Made by a program: the position numbers and the translations under genes. Shown one piece after another: positions 18,034 to 26,281 of a stretch of DNA of 64,000 nt (the stretch's first letter is position 1; every line of letters begins with the position of its first letter). This DNA is from Stenotrophomonas pavanii. GTDB lineage: Bacteria; Pseudomonadota; Gammaproteobacteria; Xanthomonadales; Xanthomonadaceae. Below the pieces are notes generated by a model, which saw only the letters and a list, made by a program, of their open reading frames with translations, was not told the origin of the DNA and did no database searches. The stretch is from assembly GCF_900101175.1 (NCBI RefSeq), contig NZ_FNFQ01000009.1:148396-212395 (forward strand). Direction: 5' to 3'.

Positions 18034-19494
18034 ATGCGCCTGGTACTGAAGCTGTTCCTCGGCTTCTTCCTGATCACCGGCATCGCCGCGTTCTTCGTGA
18101 TGCGCGTGTTCGTCAACGAGGTGAAGCCCGGCGTGCGCCAGGCGATGGAATCGACCCTGGTCGATGCTGCCAACGTGCTGGCCGAGATGGCGGCCGCCGA
18201 CGTCAAGGCGGGCACGCTCCGCAGCGGCAGTTTCACCCGCAACCTGGCCAAGGCGCGGCAGCGCGACCTGAAGGCGATGGTCTGGCGCTTCCCGAAGCGC
18301 TCGCTGGACTATCGGGTGACCATCACCGACGCCAAGGGCATCGTCATCTATGACTCGCTGGGCCGCGACCTGGGGCGCGACAACTCGCGCTGGAACGACG
18401 TGTACCGCACCCTGCGAGGCGAGTACGGTGCCCGTTCCAGCCCCGAGATCCCGGGTCAGGAAGGCGATACGGTCATGCATGTGGCCGCGCCGGTATACGA
18501 CCCGGCCGATGGGCGGACCCTGATCGGCGTGCTCAGCCTGGCCCAGCCCAATCGGAGCATCGATCCGTTCATCGCCGCCAGCCAGCGCGCCATCATCGAG
18601 CGTGGTGCCTGGCTGATCGGATTGTCGGCACTGGTCGGCGTGCTGGTGACGATGTGGCTCACCACCGGCCTGGGCCAGCTGAGCCGCTATGCGCGCGCGG
18701 TCACTGCCGGCGAACCGGTGCCGCCGCCGCGGCGGCGCCGCGACGAGATCGGCGACCTGGGCCAGGCACTGGAAACGATGCGCCGCAAGCTGGAAGGCAA
18801 GGCCTACGTCGAGCAGTACGTGCAGTCACTGACGCATGAAATGAAGAGCCCGCTGGCGGCGATCCGCGGTGCTGCCGAGCTGCTGCAGGAACCGTTGCCG
18901 GAGGCTGACCGCGTGCATTTCGCGCGCAGCATCGTCGACCAGCAGGAGCGGCTGACCGAGACCATCGACAAGCTGCTGGCCCTGGCCGAGGTGGAACAGC
19001 ATGGCTGGTTGCAGACCCGCGACCCCATCGCGCTGCCGTCGCTGCTGGCCGATGCGGCAGCGTCCGCGCAGGTGCGCGCGCAGGCGGCCGGCGTGCAGGT
19101 CAGCATCGGCAGCGCGCCCGACCTGCGCGTGCAGGGCGACGCCTATCTTCTGCGGCAGGCGCTGCACAACCTGATCGACAACGCGATCGCCTTCTCGCCG
19201 GCCGGCGCGGACATCGCGCTGCAGGCCGAGGTGGATGGGCAGGGCGTGCGCCTGCAGGTGGCCGACCGCGGTACAGGCATTCCCGACTATGCGCGCGAAC
19301 GCGTGTTCGAGCGCTTCTATTCGCTGGCGCGACCGGGCAGCGGCCGGCGCAGTTCCGGCCTGGGCCTGCCGTTCGTGCAGGAGGTCGCGCGCCTGCATGA
19401 CGGCCGCGCCAGCGTCGACACCCGCGACGGCGGTGGCACCGTGGCCAGCCTGTGGCTGCCGTTGGCGAACCCGGGCCAGCGCCCGCGCCGCTGA
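18034..19494 (+). CDS. creC: Sensor histidine kinase CreC
   Basis: The 486-aa inner-membrane kinase has an N-terminal membrane segment (about 6-26), a periplasmic sensor of about 155 residues, and a second membrane segment near 195-215 ending in 'TMWLTTGLGQLSRYA'. A HAMP linker follows. The dimerisation/phosphotransfer helix carries 'LTHEMKSPLAAIRGAAELLQ' with the phosphoacceptor His, and the ATPase domain has 'LIDNAIAFSP', 'VADRGTGIP' and 'SSGLGLPFVQEV'. Its ribosome site lies in the end of creB, so translation is coupled. It phosphorylates CreB. Confidence 0.93.
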   Translation: MRLVLKLFLGFFLITGIAAFFVMRVFVNEVKPGVRQAMESTLVDAANVLAEMAAADVKAGTLRSGSFTRNLAKARQRDLKAMVWRFPKRSLDYRVTITDAKGIVIYDSLGRDLGRDNSRWNDVYRTLRGEYGARSSPEIPGQEGDTVMHVAAPVYDPADGRTLIGVLSLAQPNRSIDPFIAASQRAIIERGAWLIGLSALVGVLVTMWLTTGLGQLSRYARAVTAGEPVPPPRRRRDEIGDLGQALETMRRKLEGKAYVEQYVQSLTHEMKSPLAAIRGAAELLQEPLPEADRVHFARSIVDQQERLTETIDKLLALAEVEQHGWLQTRDPIALPSLLADAAASAQVRAQAAGVQVSIGSAPDLRVQGDAYLLRQALHNLIDNAIAFSPAGADIALQAEVDGQGVRLQVADRGTGIPDYARERVFERFYSLARPGSGRRSSGLGLPFVQEVARLHDGRASVDTRDGGGTVASLWLPLANPGQRPRR

Positions 19495-19495
19495 C

Positions 19496-19511
19496 TTCAC
19501 CCTCGCTTCAA
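19496..19511 (+). promoter_or_regulatory. CreB-type direct repeat (cre/blr tag) before creD
   Basis: TTCAC-CCTCGC-TTCAA starts 2 bp after the creC stop and lies 65 bp before creD. It matches the known CreB/BlrA recognition pattern TTCAC-N6-TTCAC at 9 of 10 fixed positions. It implies that creD has its own CreB-activated promoter inside the cluster. No such repeat was seen before creB. Confidence 0.6.
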
Positions 19512-19539
19512 ATTCGCCACAAACCCCGCTCACCGCGGC

Positions 19540-19575
19540 GGTCCATCCTGCAGCCCTCTCCAACGAGGATGGACC
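19540..19575 (+). promoter_or_regulatory. Hairpin masking the creD ribosome-binding site
   Basis: A perfect 10-bp inverted repeat, GGTCCATCCT (19540-19549) and AGGATGGACC (19566-19575), closes a 16-nt loop and ends on the base before the creD ATG. The AGGA of the ribosome site is in the right arm, so the folded leader would hide it. No T-run follows, so it is not a terminator. Confidence 0.55.
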
Positions 19576-20895
19576 ATGAAATCCCTGAAGATGCTGCTGC
19601 GGTTCGCCATTGTCGGCGGGCTGATCCTGTTGCTGCTGGTGCCGCTGATGATGATCCGCGGCGTCATCAACGAGCGCAGCCAGTACCGTGACGAAGCCTT
19701 TACCCGGGTGGCCGACAGCCGCGCCGGGGCGCAGCAGCTGGTGGGGCCGGTACGGGTGGTGCCGTGGGTGGAACGCAAGCAGGTTGAACTGGTTGACCCG
19801 CTGGGCGTCAAGAAGACCGAGATCCAGGTGACCGAGGGCCACTGGCTGCAGATGCCGGCGTCGCTGGAGGTGGGAGGCGAGATGCTGCCGAGCCAGCGCG
19901 AGGTCGGCCTGTTCAAGGTGCCGGTGTACAGCTGGAACGGCCGGCTGAAGGCGAGCTTCGCCGCCGACGACTATCCAGTGAAGGCGGGACGCACGTATGG
20001 GCAGCCGTACGTTGCGCTCGGGGTTTCCGATGTGCGTGGCCTGGTGGGAACGCCGAACCTGCGGGTGGACGGCAAGCCGCTGCGACTGTTGCCGGGCGTC
20101 GGCGCGGCCAGCGAGATCGGGCGTGGCCTGCATGCGCCGGTAAGGGGGTTCGCGGTGGATCAGGGCGGCACCCTCGCGGCCAGTACCGTTGAGCTGGACC
20201 TGCGCCTGGATGGCAGCCGCATGCTGTCGGTGGTGCCGGTAGGTGACGACACCCGCATCGCGCTGCGGTCGAGCTGGCCGCATCCGTCGTTCAGCGGTGC
20301 GTTCCTGCCCAACGAGCGCCGCGTCGATGCCGGCGGCTTCGATGCACAGTGGGCGGTGTCTTCGCTGGCCTCCGACGCACAGCGCCAGCTGCGTAGCGAC
20401 GGCGCCATCGATTCGCAGGCAGTGACGGTGTCGCTGGTCGATCCGGTCGATGCCTACACGCAGGCCGACCGGGCCTCCAAGTACGGCGTGCTGTTCGTGG
20501 TGCTGACCTTCGTCGGCTTCATCCTGTTCGAGCTGATCAAGTCGCTGCGCATCCATCCGCTGCAGTACCTGATGGTCGGGCTGGCGCTGGCGATCTTCTT
20601 CCTGCTGCTGATCAGCCTGTCCGAGCACATCGCGTTCTGGAAGGCCTACCTGGTTTCGGCGGTGGCCTGTATCGGCCTGCAGGCGGTGTACCTGGCCAAC
20701 GTGCTGGGCCACTGGAAGCGCGGCCTGGGCTTCGCTGCGCTGCTGACCGTGCTGTACGGCGCGCTGTATGGCCTGCTGGTGTCGGAGAACAACGCTCTGC
20801 TGATGGGGTCGCTGCTGCTGTTCGTGATCCTGGCGCTGGCGATGTGGGTGACCCGCCGGGTCGACTGGTACGCGCTCGGCGCGGACCTGAAGTAA
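19576..20895 (+). CDS. creD: Inner-membrane protein CreD
   Basis: The 439-aa product begins with an N-terminal membrane anchor (about 10-30). A large periplasmic domain (about 35-290) follows, with the family stretch 'RSQYRDEAFTRVADSRAGAQQLVGP'. Four to six membrane segments then lie between 'ASKYGVLFVVLTFVGFILFEL' and 'LLFVILALAMWVTRRVDWY'. CreD proteins are the main output of CreBC and affect envelope integrity and beta-lactam response, but their biochemical activity is unknown. The direct repeat and the start hairpin before it suggest control at both transcription and translation. Confidence 0.93.
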   Translation: MKSLKMLLRFAIVGGLILLLLVPLMMIRGVINERSQYRDEAFTRVADSRAGAQQLVGPVRVVPWVERKQVELVDPLGVKKTEIQVTEGHWLQMPASLEVGGEMLPSQREVGLFKVPVYSWNGRLKASFAADDYPVKAGRTYGQPYVALGVSDVRGLVGTPNLRVDGKPLRLLPGVGAASEIGRGLHAPVRGFAVDQGGTLAASTVELDLRLDGSRMLSVVPVGDDTRIALRSSWPHPSFSGAFLPNERRVDAGGFDAQWAVSSLASDAQRQLRSDGAIDSQAVTVSLVDPVDAYTQADRASKYGVLFVVLTFVGFILFELIKSLRIHPLQYLMVGLALAIFFLLLISLSEHIAFWKAYLVSAVACIGLQAVYLANVLGHWKRGLGFAALLTVLYGALYGLLVSENNALLMGSLLLFVILALAMWVTRRVDWYALGADLK

Positions 20896-20905
20896 GGAGC
20901 GCGCC

Positions 20906-21316
20906 ATGGGCTGGCGCCAGAGTTTCCGGCAACGGGCGCGGCAGGGCATTCCGGCCCTGCTGGAAGTGGATGTACTGCTGCAGGCACATGGCGTGCTGGC
21001 GGCCCTGCCGGGGGCACGGATCGCCCCCGGCCTGGTCCGCTTCCAGCTGGCGGCGGTGACCTGCGAGGGACTGCGGGGCCAGGGACTGGCCTGGTTGCAG
21101 GGCGCGCGGCAGGGACGCGGCGCGTTGGCGGGGAAGGTGCCGCGCTACCGGCCATGGAAGGCCGGGGCGGACGCGCTGGCCGAGATCGGCATCGGCGGCC
21201 TGCCCGATGACTGGCCTGCGCATGCGGCGGTGTACGGTTGCAGCAGCTTCGACCGGCGGCACTGGTTGCTGCTGCTCCCGGAGCGGGCGCAGCTGTGGCT
21301 GGGGTGGAGTGGGTGA
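20906..21316 (+). CDS. Unknown 136-aa protein downstream of creD
   Basis: I do not recognise this family. The start ATG 20906 is 10 bp after the creD stop with AAGGAG in the right place, so it is almost certainly co-transcribed with creD. The protein is Arg/Ala/Leu-rich, has no signal peptide or membrane segment, and ends with a Trp-rich patch ('RRHWLLLLPERAQLWLGWSG'). Codon use is like its neighbours (strong G/C third positions). It could be an accessory of the cre output or a passenger. Confidence 0.6.
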   Translation: MGWRQSFRQRARQGIPALLEVDVLLQAHGVLAALPGARIAPGLVRFQLAAVTCEGLRGQGLAWLQGARQGRGALAGKVPRYRPWKAGADALAEIGIGGLPDDWPAHAAVYGCSSFDRRHWLLLLPERAQLWLGWSG

Positions 21317-21328
21317 AGCGGCTCGGCA

Positions 21329-21374
21329 GGTGCGAACCAAGCACTCTTCTGTGGGTGCGAACCGTGGTTCGCAC
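21329..21374. repeat. SMAG-like repeat, GTGCGAACC subtype
   Basis: GGTGCGAACC occurs at 21329-21338 and again in the hairpin GTGCGAACC-GT-GGTTCGCAC (21355-21374). Only the second copy is a complete palindrome. It lies in the 156-bp gap before the M28 peptidase gene. Confidence 0.55.
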
Positions 21375-21472
21375 GCTTCTACCGCTGTCCATGACCGATG
21401 GGACGGTATCCGCCCGTCCCCGCTGGCTAGACTCGGTGGGTTGATGATCGAGCCGAAGGGCAGGGGTGCGAT

Positions 21473-23065
21473 GTGTTGAAGTGGGGTGTGCTGGCCGTAG
21501 CGCTGGCGATCGGGGGCAATGCCGTGGCGCAGCAGCGCGAGGCGGTGGACCTGGACATGGTCAGCCGCATCCGGCAAGAGGCGTTCCACCGTTCGCAGGT
21601 GATGGACACCTTCAGCTATCTCACCGAGCGCATCGGCCCGCGCCTGACCAACTCGCCGGCGATGGGCCGCGCCAACGCATGGACCCGCGGCAAGTTCACC
21701 GAATGGAAGCTGGACAACGTCCACGATGAAGCCTTTGATGACTTCGGCCGTGGCTGGGAGTTCACCTCGGCCAGCGTGGAAATGCTGGGTGACCGCATCC
21801 AGCCGCTGCATGCGCTGCCGAAGGCCTGGACGCCGGGCACGAACGGGCCGGTCGAAGGCGAACTGGTGCAGGTCGACATCAAGAAGCCCGAAGACATCGA
21901 GAAGTACCGCGGCAAGCTGCGCGGCAAAATCCTGCTGCTGGGCGAGGCGCGCGAGTACAAGCGCGGCACCGAACCGGATTCGCACCGGCACGACGCGACC
22001 TCGCTGGAAGGCCTGCAGGCGTTCACCGTGCCCAAGGACCAGGACGCCACCGCCGAGCGCGCCAAGCGGGTCAAGGAATACCAGGAGCGCCAGCTGCTGG
22101 CGAGCAAGGTCAACGCCTTCTTCGTCGAAGAGGGCGCGCTGGCCTCGATCAGCGTCAGCAGCTGGGACAACGGCATCATCCGCGTCGCCGGTGGCGGTTC
22201 GCGCAAGGCCGGCGAGGCGGTCGGCATTCCCGAGCTGGCGATGATCAGCGAGCACTTCAACCCGCTGGTGCGCGCGCTGAAGGCCAAGCAGACCGTGCGC
22301 CTGCGCGTGGACGTGGCCGCGCGCTTCACCGACGAGGCCGACCAGCCCGGCTACAACACGCTGGCCGAGATCCGTGGCAGCAGCAGGCCCGATGAAGTGG
22401 TGATGATCGGTGCGCACCTGGATTCCTGGCACAGCGGCACGGGCGCAGCCGACAACGCCGCCGGCGTGGCGGTGATGATGGAGGCGATGCGCATCCTCAA
22501 GGCCACTGGTGCCAAGCCCAAGCGCACGATCCGCGTGGCGCTGTGGAGCGGCGAAGAGCAGGGGCTGATCGGCTCGCAGGCTTATGTGGCCAGGCATTTC
22601 GGCCGGTTCCCGGAGCCCACCGACCCGGCCCAGAAGGCGCTGCCGGCGTCGCTGCGCGAGCCAACCGGTGCGCTGCAGAAGACCCGCGATTACAGCAGGT
22701 TCCAGGTCTACTTCAACATGGACAACGGCTCGGGCCGGTTCCGTGGCATCTACGCGCAGGAAAACCTGGCGGCGATGCCGATCTTCGAGGCCTGGCTGGC
22801 CCCGTTCCATGACGTGGGCGCCACCACCGTGGCCACCCGCAACACCGGCAGCACCGACCACATCAGCTTCGACCGCATCGGCCTGCCGGGCTTCCAGTTC
22901 ATCCAGGACCGGCTGGACTACTTCACCAATGTCCACCACAGCCACCTGGACACCTGGGACCACGCCGAGCCGGAAGACCTGAAGCAGGCCGCAGCCATCG
23001 TCGCTTCGTTCGCCTACAACGCCGCGATGCGCGAGCAGCCGTTCCCGCGCAAGGCCGAACCCTAA
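21473..23065 (+). CDS. Exported M28-family zinc aminopeptidase
   Basis: A GTG start at 21473 gives 530 aa with a signal peptide ending 'GNAVA'. A PA-like insert (about 120-270) precedes the M28 peptidase core. The zinc ligands and catalytic residues appear in 'IGAHLDSWHSGTGAADNAAG' (His, Asp), 'WSGEEQGLIGS' (catalytic Glu, ligand Glu), 'FNMDNGSG' and the final ligand region 'VHHSHLDTWD'. It should release N-terminal amino acids from peptides in the periplasm or outside. The TAA stop overlaps the first bases of a GGGGACGGAGGGG repeat copy. Confidence 0.92.
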   Translation: MLKWGVLAVALAIGGNAVAQQREAVDLDMVSRIRQEAFHRSQVMDTFSYLTERIGPRLTNSPAMGRANAWTRGKFTEWKLDNVHDEAFDDFGRGWEFTSASVEMLGDRIQPLHALPKAWTPGTNGPVEGELVQVDIKKPEDIEKYRGKLRGKILLLGEAREYKRGTEPDSHRHDATSLEGLQAFTVPKDQDATAERAKRVKEYQERQLLASKVNAFFVEEGALASISVSSWDNGIIRVAGGGSRKAGEAVGIPELAMISEHFNPLVRALKAKQTVRLRVDVAARFTDEADQPGYNTLAEIRGSSRPDEVVMIGAHLDSWHSGTGAADNAAGVAVMMEAMRILKATGAKPKRTIRVALWSGEEQGLIGSQAYVARHFGRFPEPTDPAQKALPASLREPTGALQKTRDYSRFQVYFNMDNGSGRFRGIYAQENLAAMPIFEAWLAPFHDVGATTVATRNTGSTDHISFDRIGLPGFQFIQDRLDYFTNVHHSHLDTWDHAEPEDLKQAAAIVASFAYNAAMREQPFPRKAEP

Positions 23066-23103
23066 AAGGGGACGGAGGGGATTAAGTCGTATCTCCCCTC
23101 CGT
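23064..23103. repeat. GGGGACGGAGGGG element, one arm intact
   Basis: The left arm (AAAAGGGGACGGAGGGG plus ATTAAGTCGTAT, 23064-23092) matches the perfect inverted repeat at 42635-42719 over at least 27 bases, continuing through GTAT. The right arm is reduced to CTCCCCTCCGT, so this copy has lost part of its mate. It touches the stop codon of the M28 gene. Confidence 0.75.
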
Positions 23104-23117
23104 TGCCGTAGACCCTG

Positions 23118-23762
23118 TCAGTCGGGTATCGAGACGATCTGGTTGATGGCCGGATCGATCGCGAACACTGCCCGGAGTGATGGCCTGCCGTCGAGGGTCT
23201 TCACCTGATCTGACACACTCGCCGCCTGAAAGTAGGTCGTTCCGTCATGCTGCATCAGGGGCCGGAGATCCAACGGCACGCTGGCAGAATCTGACAGCTG
23301 TGCCAGACACAACCGTCGCCCGCAGCTGAAGTCCAGCACTGTCCGGGCGTGGCCTTCCGCCGAAAGGCCACTCTGGAGGTGGCTGGCAAACAGAGCGGTT
23401 GATTCCGACAGTTCCCTGTCTGTCGAAGCTGCCGTGTGCATGGCGTTGCTCATGGCAGCGAAGGCGTCGGCGCTTGCAAGCAGCCGGTCGATTCGGTTTT
23501 CATCCAGTGCATTGTCGTAGATCAGATCGGCCTCCTTGGGCACGTCACCCGGGAGGCGAGTCGCTGGGCGGCGATTTGCACCCGAACGACCCGCTACGCT
23601 GGCGGGCTCTCGCTCAGTGGCGGTGGGCGCGTTTGTGGAAGAGCGGTGTGAGTTCTGCGCGGCAGAACTATGTGCAGGGTCGTTTATCGAAAAGTGCCAT
23701 GCCAGTGCACCGGCCAATGCCAAGGTCACCAGGAGCCAGAGAGCTGTTGCTTTCGCCTTCAT
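23118..23762 (-). CDS. Unknown membrane-anchored 214-aa protein
   Basis: I do not recognise the family. An N-terminal membrane segment (about 7-24, 'ALWLLVTLALAGALAWHF') is followed by a Ser/Thr/Arg-rich linker of about 50 residues. A folded domain of about 140 residues has two cysteines close together ('DFSCGRRLCLAQLSD') that could form a disulphide in the periplasm. The pattern (short Cys-x4-Cys, then 'YFQAASVSDQVKTLDGRPSL') recurs in poorly described xanthomonad secreted proteins. GC content and codon use are visibly lower than in the flanking genes. It is 9 bp behind the 112-aa gene on the same strand. Confidence 0.65.
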   Translation of the reverse strand: MKAKATALWLLVTLALAGALAWHFSINDPAHSSAAQNSHRSSTNAPTATEREPASVAGRSGANRRPATRLPGDVPKEADLIYDNALDENRIDRLLASADAFAAMSNAMHTAASTDRELSESTALFASHLQSGLSAEGHARTVLDFSCGRRLCLAQLSDSASVPLDLRPLMQHDGTTYFQAASVSDQVKTLDGRPSLRAVFAIDPAINQIVSIPD

Positions 23763-23771
23763 ATGGAGCGC

Positions 23772-24110
23772 TCAGGTTACTGGCCCGGTTTCCACAAGCG
23801 CTTCGCCCTTCTCGGCCGTCTTGGTTACCCAGCCACCCCTGCTGTCCCAGACGGAAAAGCCTCCTCCTGGCCGCGTGGAAACGACGCACGAATTCCGGCA
23901 CGTGTAGTAATGGCTGTTGATTTTGACTGTTGTTGAAGCCTTCGATTCAGCCAGTCCAAAGAGGCTAACTGCAGACAGGCTCGCCAGCACGCAGACCGCT
24001 TTCACCGCGCTGGATTTCAGACATCCTCGATCAATGAGGCCCTGCTTGCGCTGGGCTGCGGTACCGCCCGATCCGGAGGCGTTATCTGATCCGATGGTTG
24101 GAGGGGTCAT
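23772..24110 (-). CDS. Unknown small exported 112-aa protein
   Basis: No family was recognised. The start ATG 24110 has AAGGACG before it. A polar N-region of about 35 residues precedes a hydrophobic segment ('AVCVLASLSAVSLFGLA') that probably acts as a signal sequence cut after 'ESKA'. The mature part is about 55 residues, with a Cys pair ('YYTCRNSCVVS') and a Gly/Trp-rich end ('PGGGFSVWDSRGGWVTKT'). It forms a two-gene unit with the following 214-aa protein, and both are lower in GC than neighbours, which suggests transfer. Confidence 0.6.
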   Translation of the reverse strand: MTPPTIGSDNASGSGGTAAQRKQGLIDRGCLKSSAVKAVCVLASLSAVSLFGLAESKASTTVKINSHYYTCRNSCVVSTRPGGGFSVWDSRGGWVTKTAEKGEALVETGPVT

Positions 24111-24179
24111 TGAAACGTCCTTGCCTCATTGAAGAATGTTCAGGTTCCGTTGGGGCACGAATGGCGGCTATGGGGAAAG

Positions 24180-24212
24180 TTGCAATTGCAGGGGCAGTGA
24201 ATCCGGTAAAAT
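24180..24212 (+). promoter_or_regulatory. Possible gltX promoter
   Basis: TAAAAT at 24207-24212 is a good -10 candidate 28 bp before the gltX ATG. TTGCAG (24186-24191) or TTGCAA (24180-24185) could be the -35, but the spacers of 15 and 21 bp are both off the usual 17. Confidence 0.35.
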
Positions 24213-24240
24213 CGGGGGATTCCCGTTCCTCGAGCCCTCC

Positions 24241-25644
24241 ATGACCTGCCGCACCCGCTTCGCCCCCAGTCCCACCGGTTACCTGCATATCGGTGGTGCC
24301 CGCACCGCGCTGTACTGCTGGCTGGAGGCCCGCCACCGCGGCGGCGAGTTTGTGCTGCGCATCGAGGACACTGACCGTGAACGCAGCACCCAGGGCGCGA
24401 TCGACGCCATCCTGGAGGCGATGGACTGGCTGGGCCTGGATTACGATGAAGGCCCGATCTACCAGACCGACCGCGTTGCCCGCTACCGGGAAGTGGCCGA
24501 GCAGCTGATCGCTGAAGGCAAGGCGTACTACGCCTATGAAACCCGTGAGGAACTGGACGCCATGCGCGAGGCTGCCATGGCCAGGCAGGAGAAGCCGCGC
24601 TACAACGGCGCCGCGCGCGAGCTCGGCCTGCCGTACCGGGACGACCCGAACCGTGTCATCCGCTTCAAGAACCCGCTGGAAGGCACGGTGGTGTTCGATG
24701 ACCTGATCAAGGGCCGCATCGAGATCGCCAACAGCGAGCTGGATGACATGGTGATCTTCCGCCCGGATGGCTACCCGACCTACAACTTCGCGGTGGTGGT
24801 GGACGACTGGGACATGGGCATCACCGAGGTCATCCGCGGCGACGACCACATCAACAACACCCCGCGCCAGATCAACCTGTACGAAGGCATCGGGGCCCCG
24901 GTGCCGAAGTTCGGCCACATGCCGATGATCCTGGACGAGCAGGGCGCCAAGCTGTCCAAGCGCACCGGTGCGGCCGACGTGATGCAGTACAAGGACGCCG
25001 GCTACCTGCCCGACGCGCTGCTGAGCTATTTGGCCCGCCTGGGCTGGTCGCACGGTGACCAGGAGCTGTTCAGCCGCCAGGAGCTGATCGACCTGTTCGA
25101 CGTGAAGGACTGCAATTCCAAGGCCTCGCGCCTGGACATGGCCAAGCTGGGCTGGGTCAACCAGCACTTCCTGAAGACCGAGGACGTGGCCAGCATCGTG
25201 CCGCACCTGGTCTACCAGCTGCAGAAGCTGGGCCTGGACGTGGCCGCCGGCCCGGCCCCGGAGGACGTGGTGATCGCCCTGCGTGAACGCGTGCAGACCC
25301 TGAAGGAAATGGCCGAGAAGGCCGTGGTCTGGTACCAGCCGTTGACCGAGTACGACGAAGCGGCGGTGGCCAAGCACCTCAAGGCCGGTGCCGAGGTGGC
25401 GCTGGGCAAGGCCCGCGAGCTGCTGGCGGCGTTGCCGGAGTGGACCGCCGAGGCGGTGGGCGTGGCCCTGCATGACGCGGCGGCGGCACTGGAAATCGGC
25501 ATGGGCAAGGTCGCCCAGCCGCTGCGCGTGGCCATCACCGGCACCCAGGTCAGTCCTGACATTTCCCACACCGTGTACCTGGCCGGCCGCGAGCAGGCCT
25601 TGAAACGCATCGATGTGGCCATCACCAAGGTAGCAACGGCCTGA
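24241..25644 (+). CDS. gltX: Glutamyl-tRNA synthetase
   Basis: The protein is 467 aa from ATG 24241 (an open frame further upstream is not conserved coding). The class I motif HIGH appears as '[16 protein letters not shown]' (residues 10-25) and KMSKS as 'AKLSKRTGA'. The catalytic domain and the anticodon-binding helical domain are both complete. It charges tRNA-Glu. Sequence between the two signatures ('[12 protein letters not shown]', '[15 protein letters not shown]') is typical of the single discriminating or non-discriminating bacterial enzyme; which of the two cannot be told from the motifs. zur follows 34 bp later. Confidence 0.97.
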   Translation: MTCRTRFAPSPTGYLHIGGARTALYCWLEARHRGGEFVLRIEDTDRERSTQGAIDAILEAMDWLGLDYDEGPIYQTDRVARYREVAEQLIAEGKAYYAYETREELDAMREAAMARQEKPRYNGAARELGLPYRDDPNRVIRFKNPLEGTVVFDDLIKGRIEIANSELDDMVIFRPDGYPTYNFAVVVDDWDMGITEVIRGDDHINNTPRQINLYEGIGAPVPKFGHMPMILDEQGAKLSKRTGAADVMQYKDAGYLPDALLSYLARLGWSHGDQELFSRQELIDLFDVKDCNSKASRLDMAKLGWVNQHFLKTEDVASIVPHLVYQLQKLGLDVAAGPAPEDVVIALRERVQTLKEMAEKAVVWYQPLTEYDEAAVAKHLKAGAEVALGKARELLAALPEWTAEAVGVALHDAAAALEIGMGKVAQPLRVAITGTQVSPDISHTVYLAGREQALKRIDVAITKVATA

Positions 25645-25678
25645 CGCATCCCCGCCAGGCCCGAACCGGAGAACACGC

Positions 25679-26170
25679 ATGCCCGCCAAGACCGCCACTG
25701 CCTGTACCGCCCCGCACCACCACGTCCACGACGCATCGGATTTCGTGGCGGTGGTCGAGCGTGTCTCGCGCGAACGCGGGCTGCGCCTGACCCCGATCCG
25801 CGCCAATGTGCTGAAGCTGATCGCCGAGGCCGGCAAGCCGGTCAAGGCCTACGAGCTGCTGGAATGGGTGCGCAACGGCAAGGGCGTGGGCGCGGATGCC
25901 CCGCCCACCGTGTACCGCGCGCTGGACTTCCTGATGGCCAACGGGTTCGTGCACAAGCTGGAATCGGTCAATGCCTTCGTGGCCTGCCATCACCCCAGCA
26001 GTGCCGCGCATTCGGTGCCGTTCCTGATCTGCAACAGCTGCCACAGCGCAGTGGAGCTGGAGGACCGCGAGATCGTCACCCAGCTGGAGAAGCGCGCCAA
26101 GGAACTGGGCTTCCAGCCACAGGCGCAGACGCTGGAAGTGCACGGCCTCTGCGCGCGCTGCGCCGGCTAA
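25679..26170 (+). CDS. zur: Zinc uptake regulator Zur (Fur family)
   Basis: The 163-aa protein starts at ATG 25679 with GGAGAA before it. The N-terminal winged helix ('LRLTPIRANVLKLIAEAGKPVKAYELL', 'PPTVYRALDFLMANGFVHKLE') reads like Zur rather than Fur. The C-terminal part holds the regulatory and structural zinc sites: 'FVACHHP', 'LICNSCHSAVELED' and 'LEVHGLCARCAG' (two CxxC pairs). It should repress zinc uptake genes when Zn2+ is plentiful; in Xanthomonas campestris Zur is also known to activate a zinc exporter. Candidate targets in this window are the ZnuD-like receptor and MerC-like gene (two boxes at 32104 and 32181). Confidence 0.9.
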   Translation: MPAKTATACTAPHHHVHDASDFVAVVERVSRERGLRLTPIRANVLKLIAEAGKPVKAYELLEWVRNGKGVGADAPPTVYRALDFLMANGFVHKLESVNAFVACHHPSSAAHSVPFLICNSCHSAVELEDREIVTQLEKRAKELGFQPQAQTLEVHGLCARCAG

Positions 26171-26177
26171 CGCAACG

Positions 26178-26200
26178 GTAGTGCCGGTCGCTGGCCGGCA
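26178..26200. repeat. Single SMAG hairpin
   Basis: GTAGTGCCGGTCGCTGGCCG followed by GCA: one GTAG-headed hairpin of the CCGGCC subtype, 8 bp after the zur stop. Confidence 0.75.
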
Positions 26201-26205
26201 TTTTG

Positions 26206-26256
26206 GAAACGGGGTCAGATCCCTTTGCCAGTGGCAAAGGGATCTGACCCCGTTTC
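26206..26256. repeat. GGGGTCAGA palindrome, copy A (perfect)
   Basis: A perfect inverted repeat of 25 bp per arm around a single central base: GAAACGGGGTCAGATCCC and TTTGCCA (26206-26230), then its mirror (26232-26256). It sits between the convergent zur and emrA-like genes and could stop transcription from both sides, although no T-run is present. Confidence 0.8.
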
Positions 26257-26281
26257 ATATCGGCGCGACAGGGCCTGCGTC

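Noticed and set aside
20612..22963. Long open frame antisense to creD and the M28 peptidase gene
   Set aside because: It spans two well-supported genes and an intergenic repeat, and shows no domain or signal.
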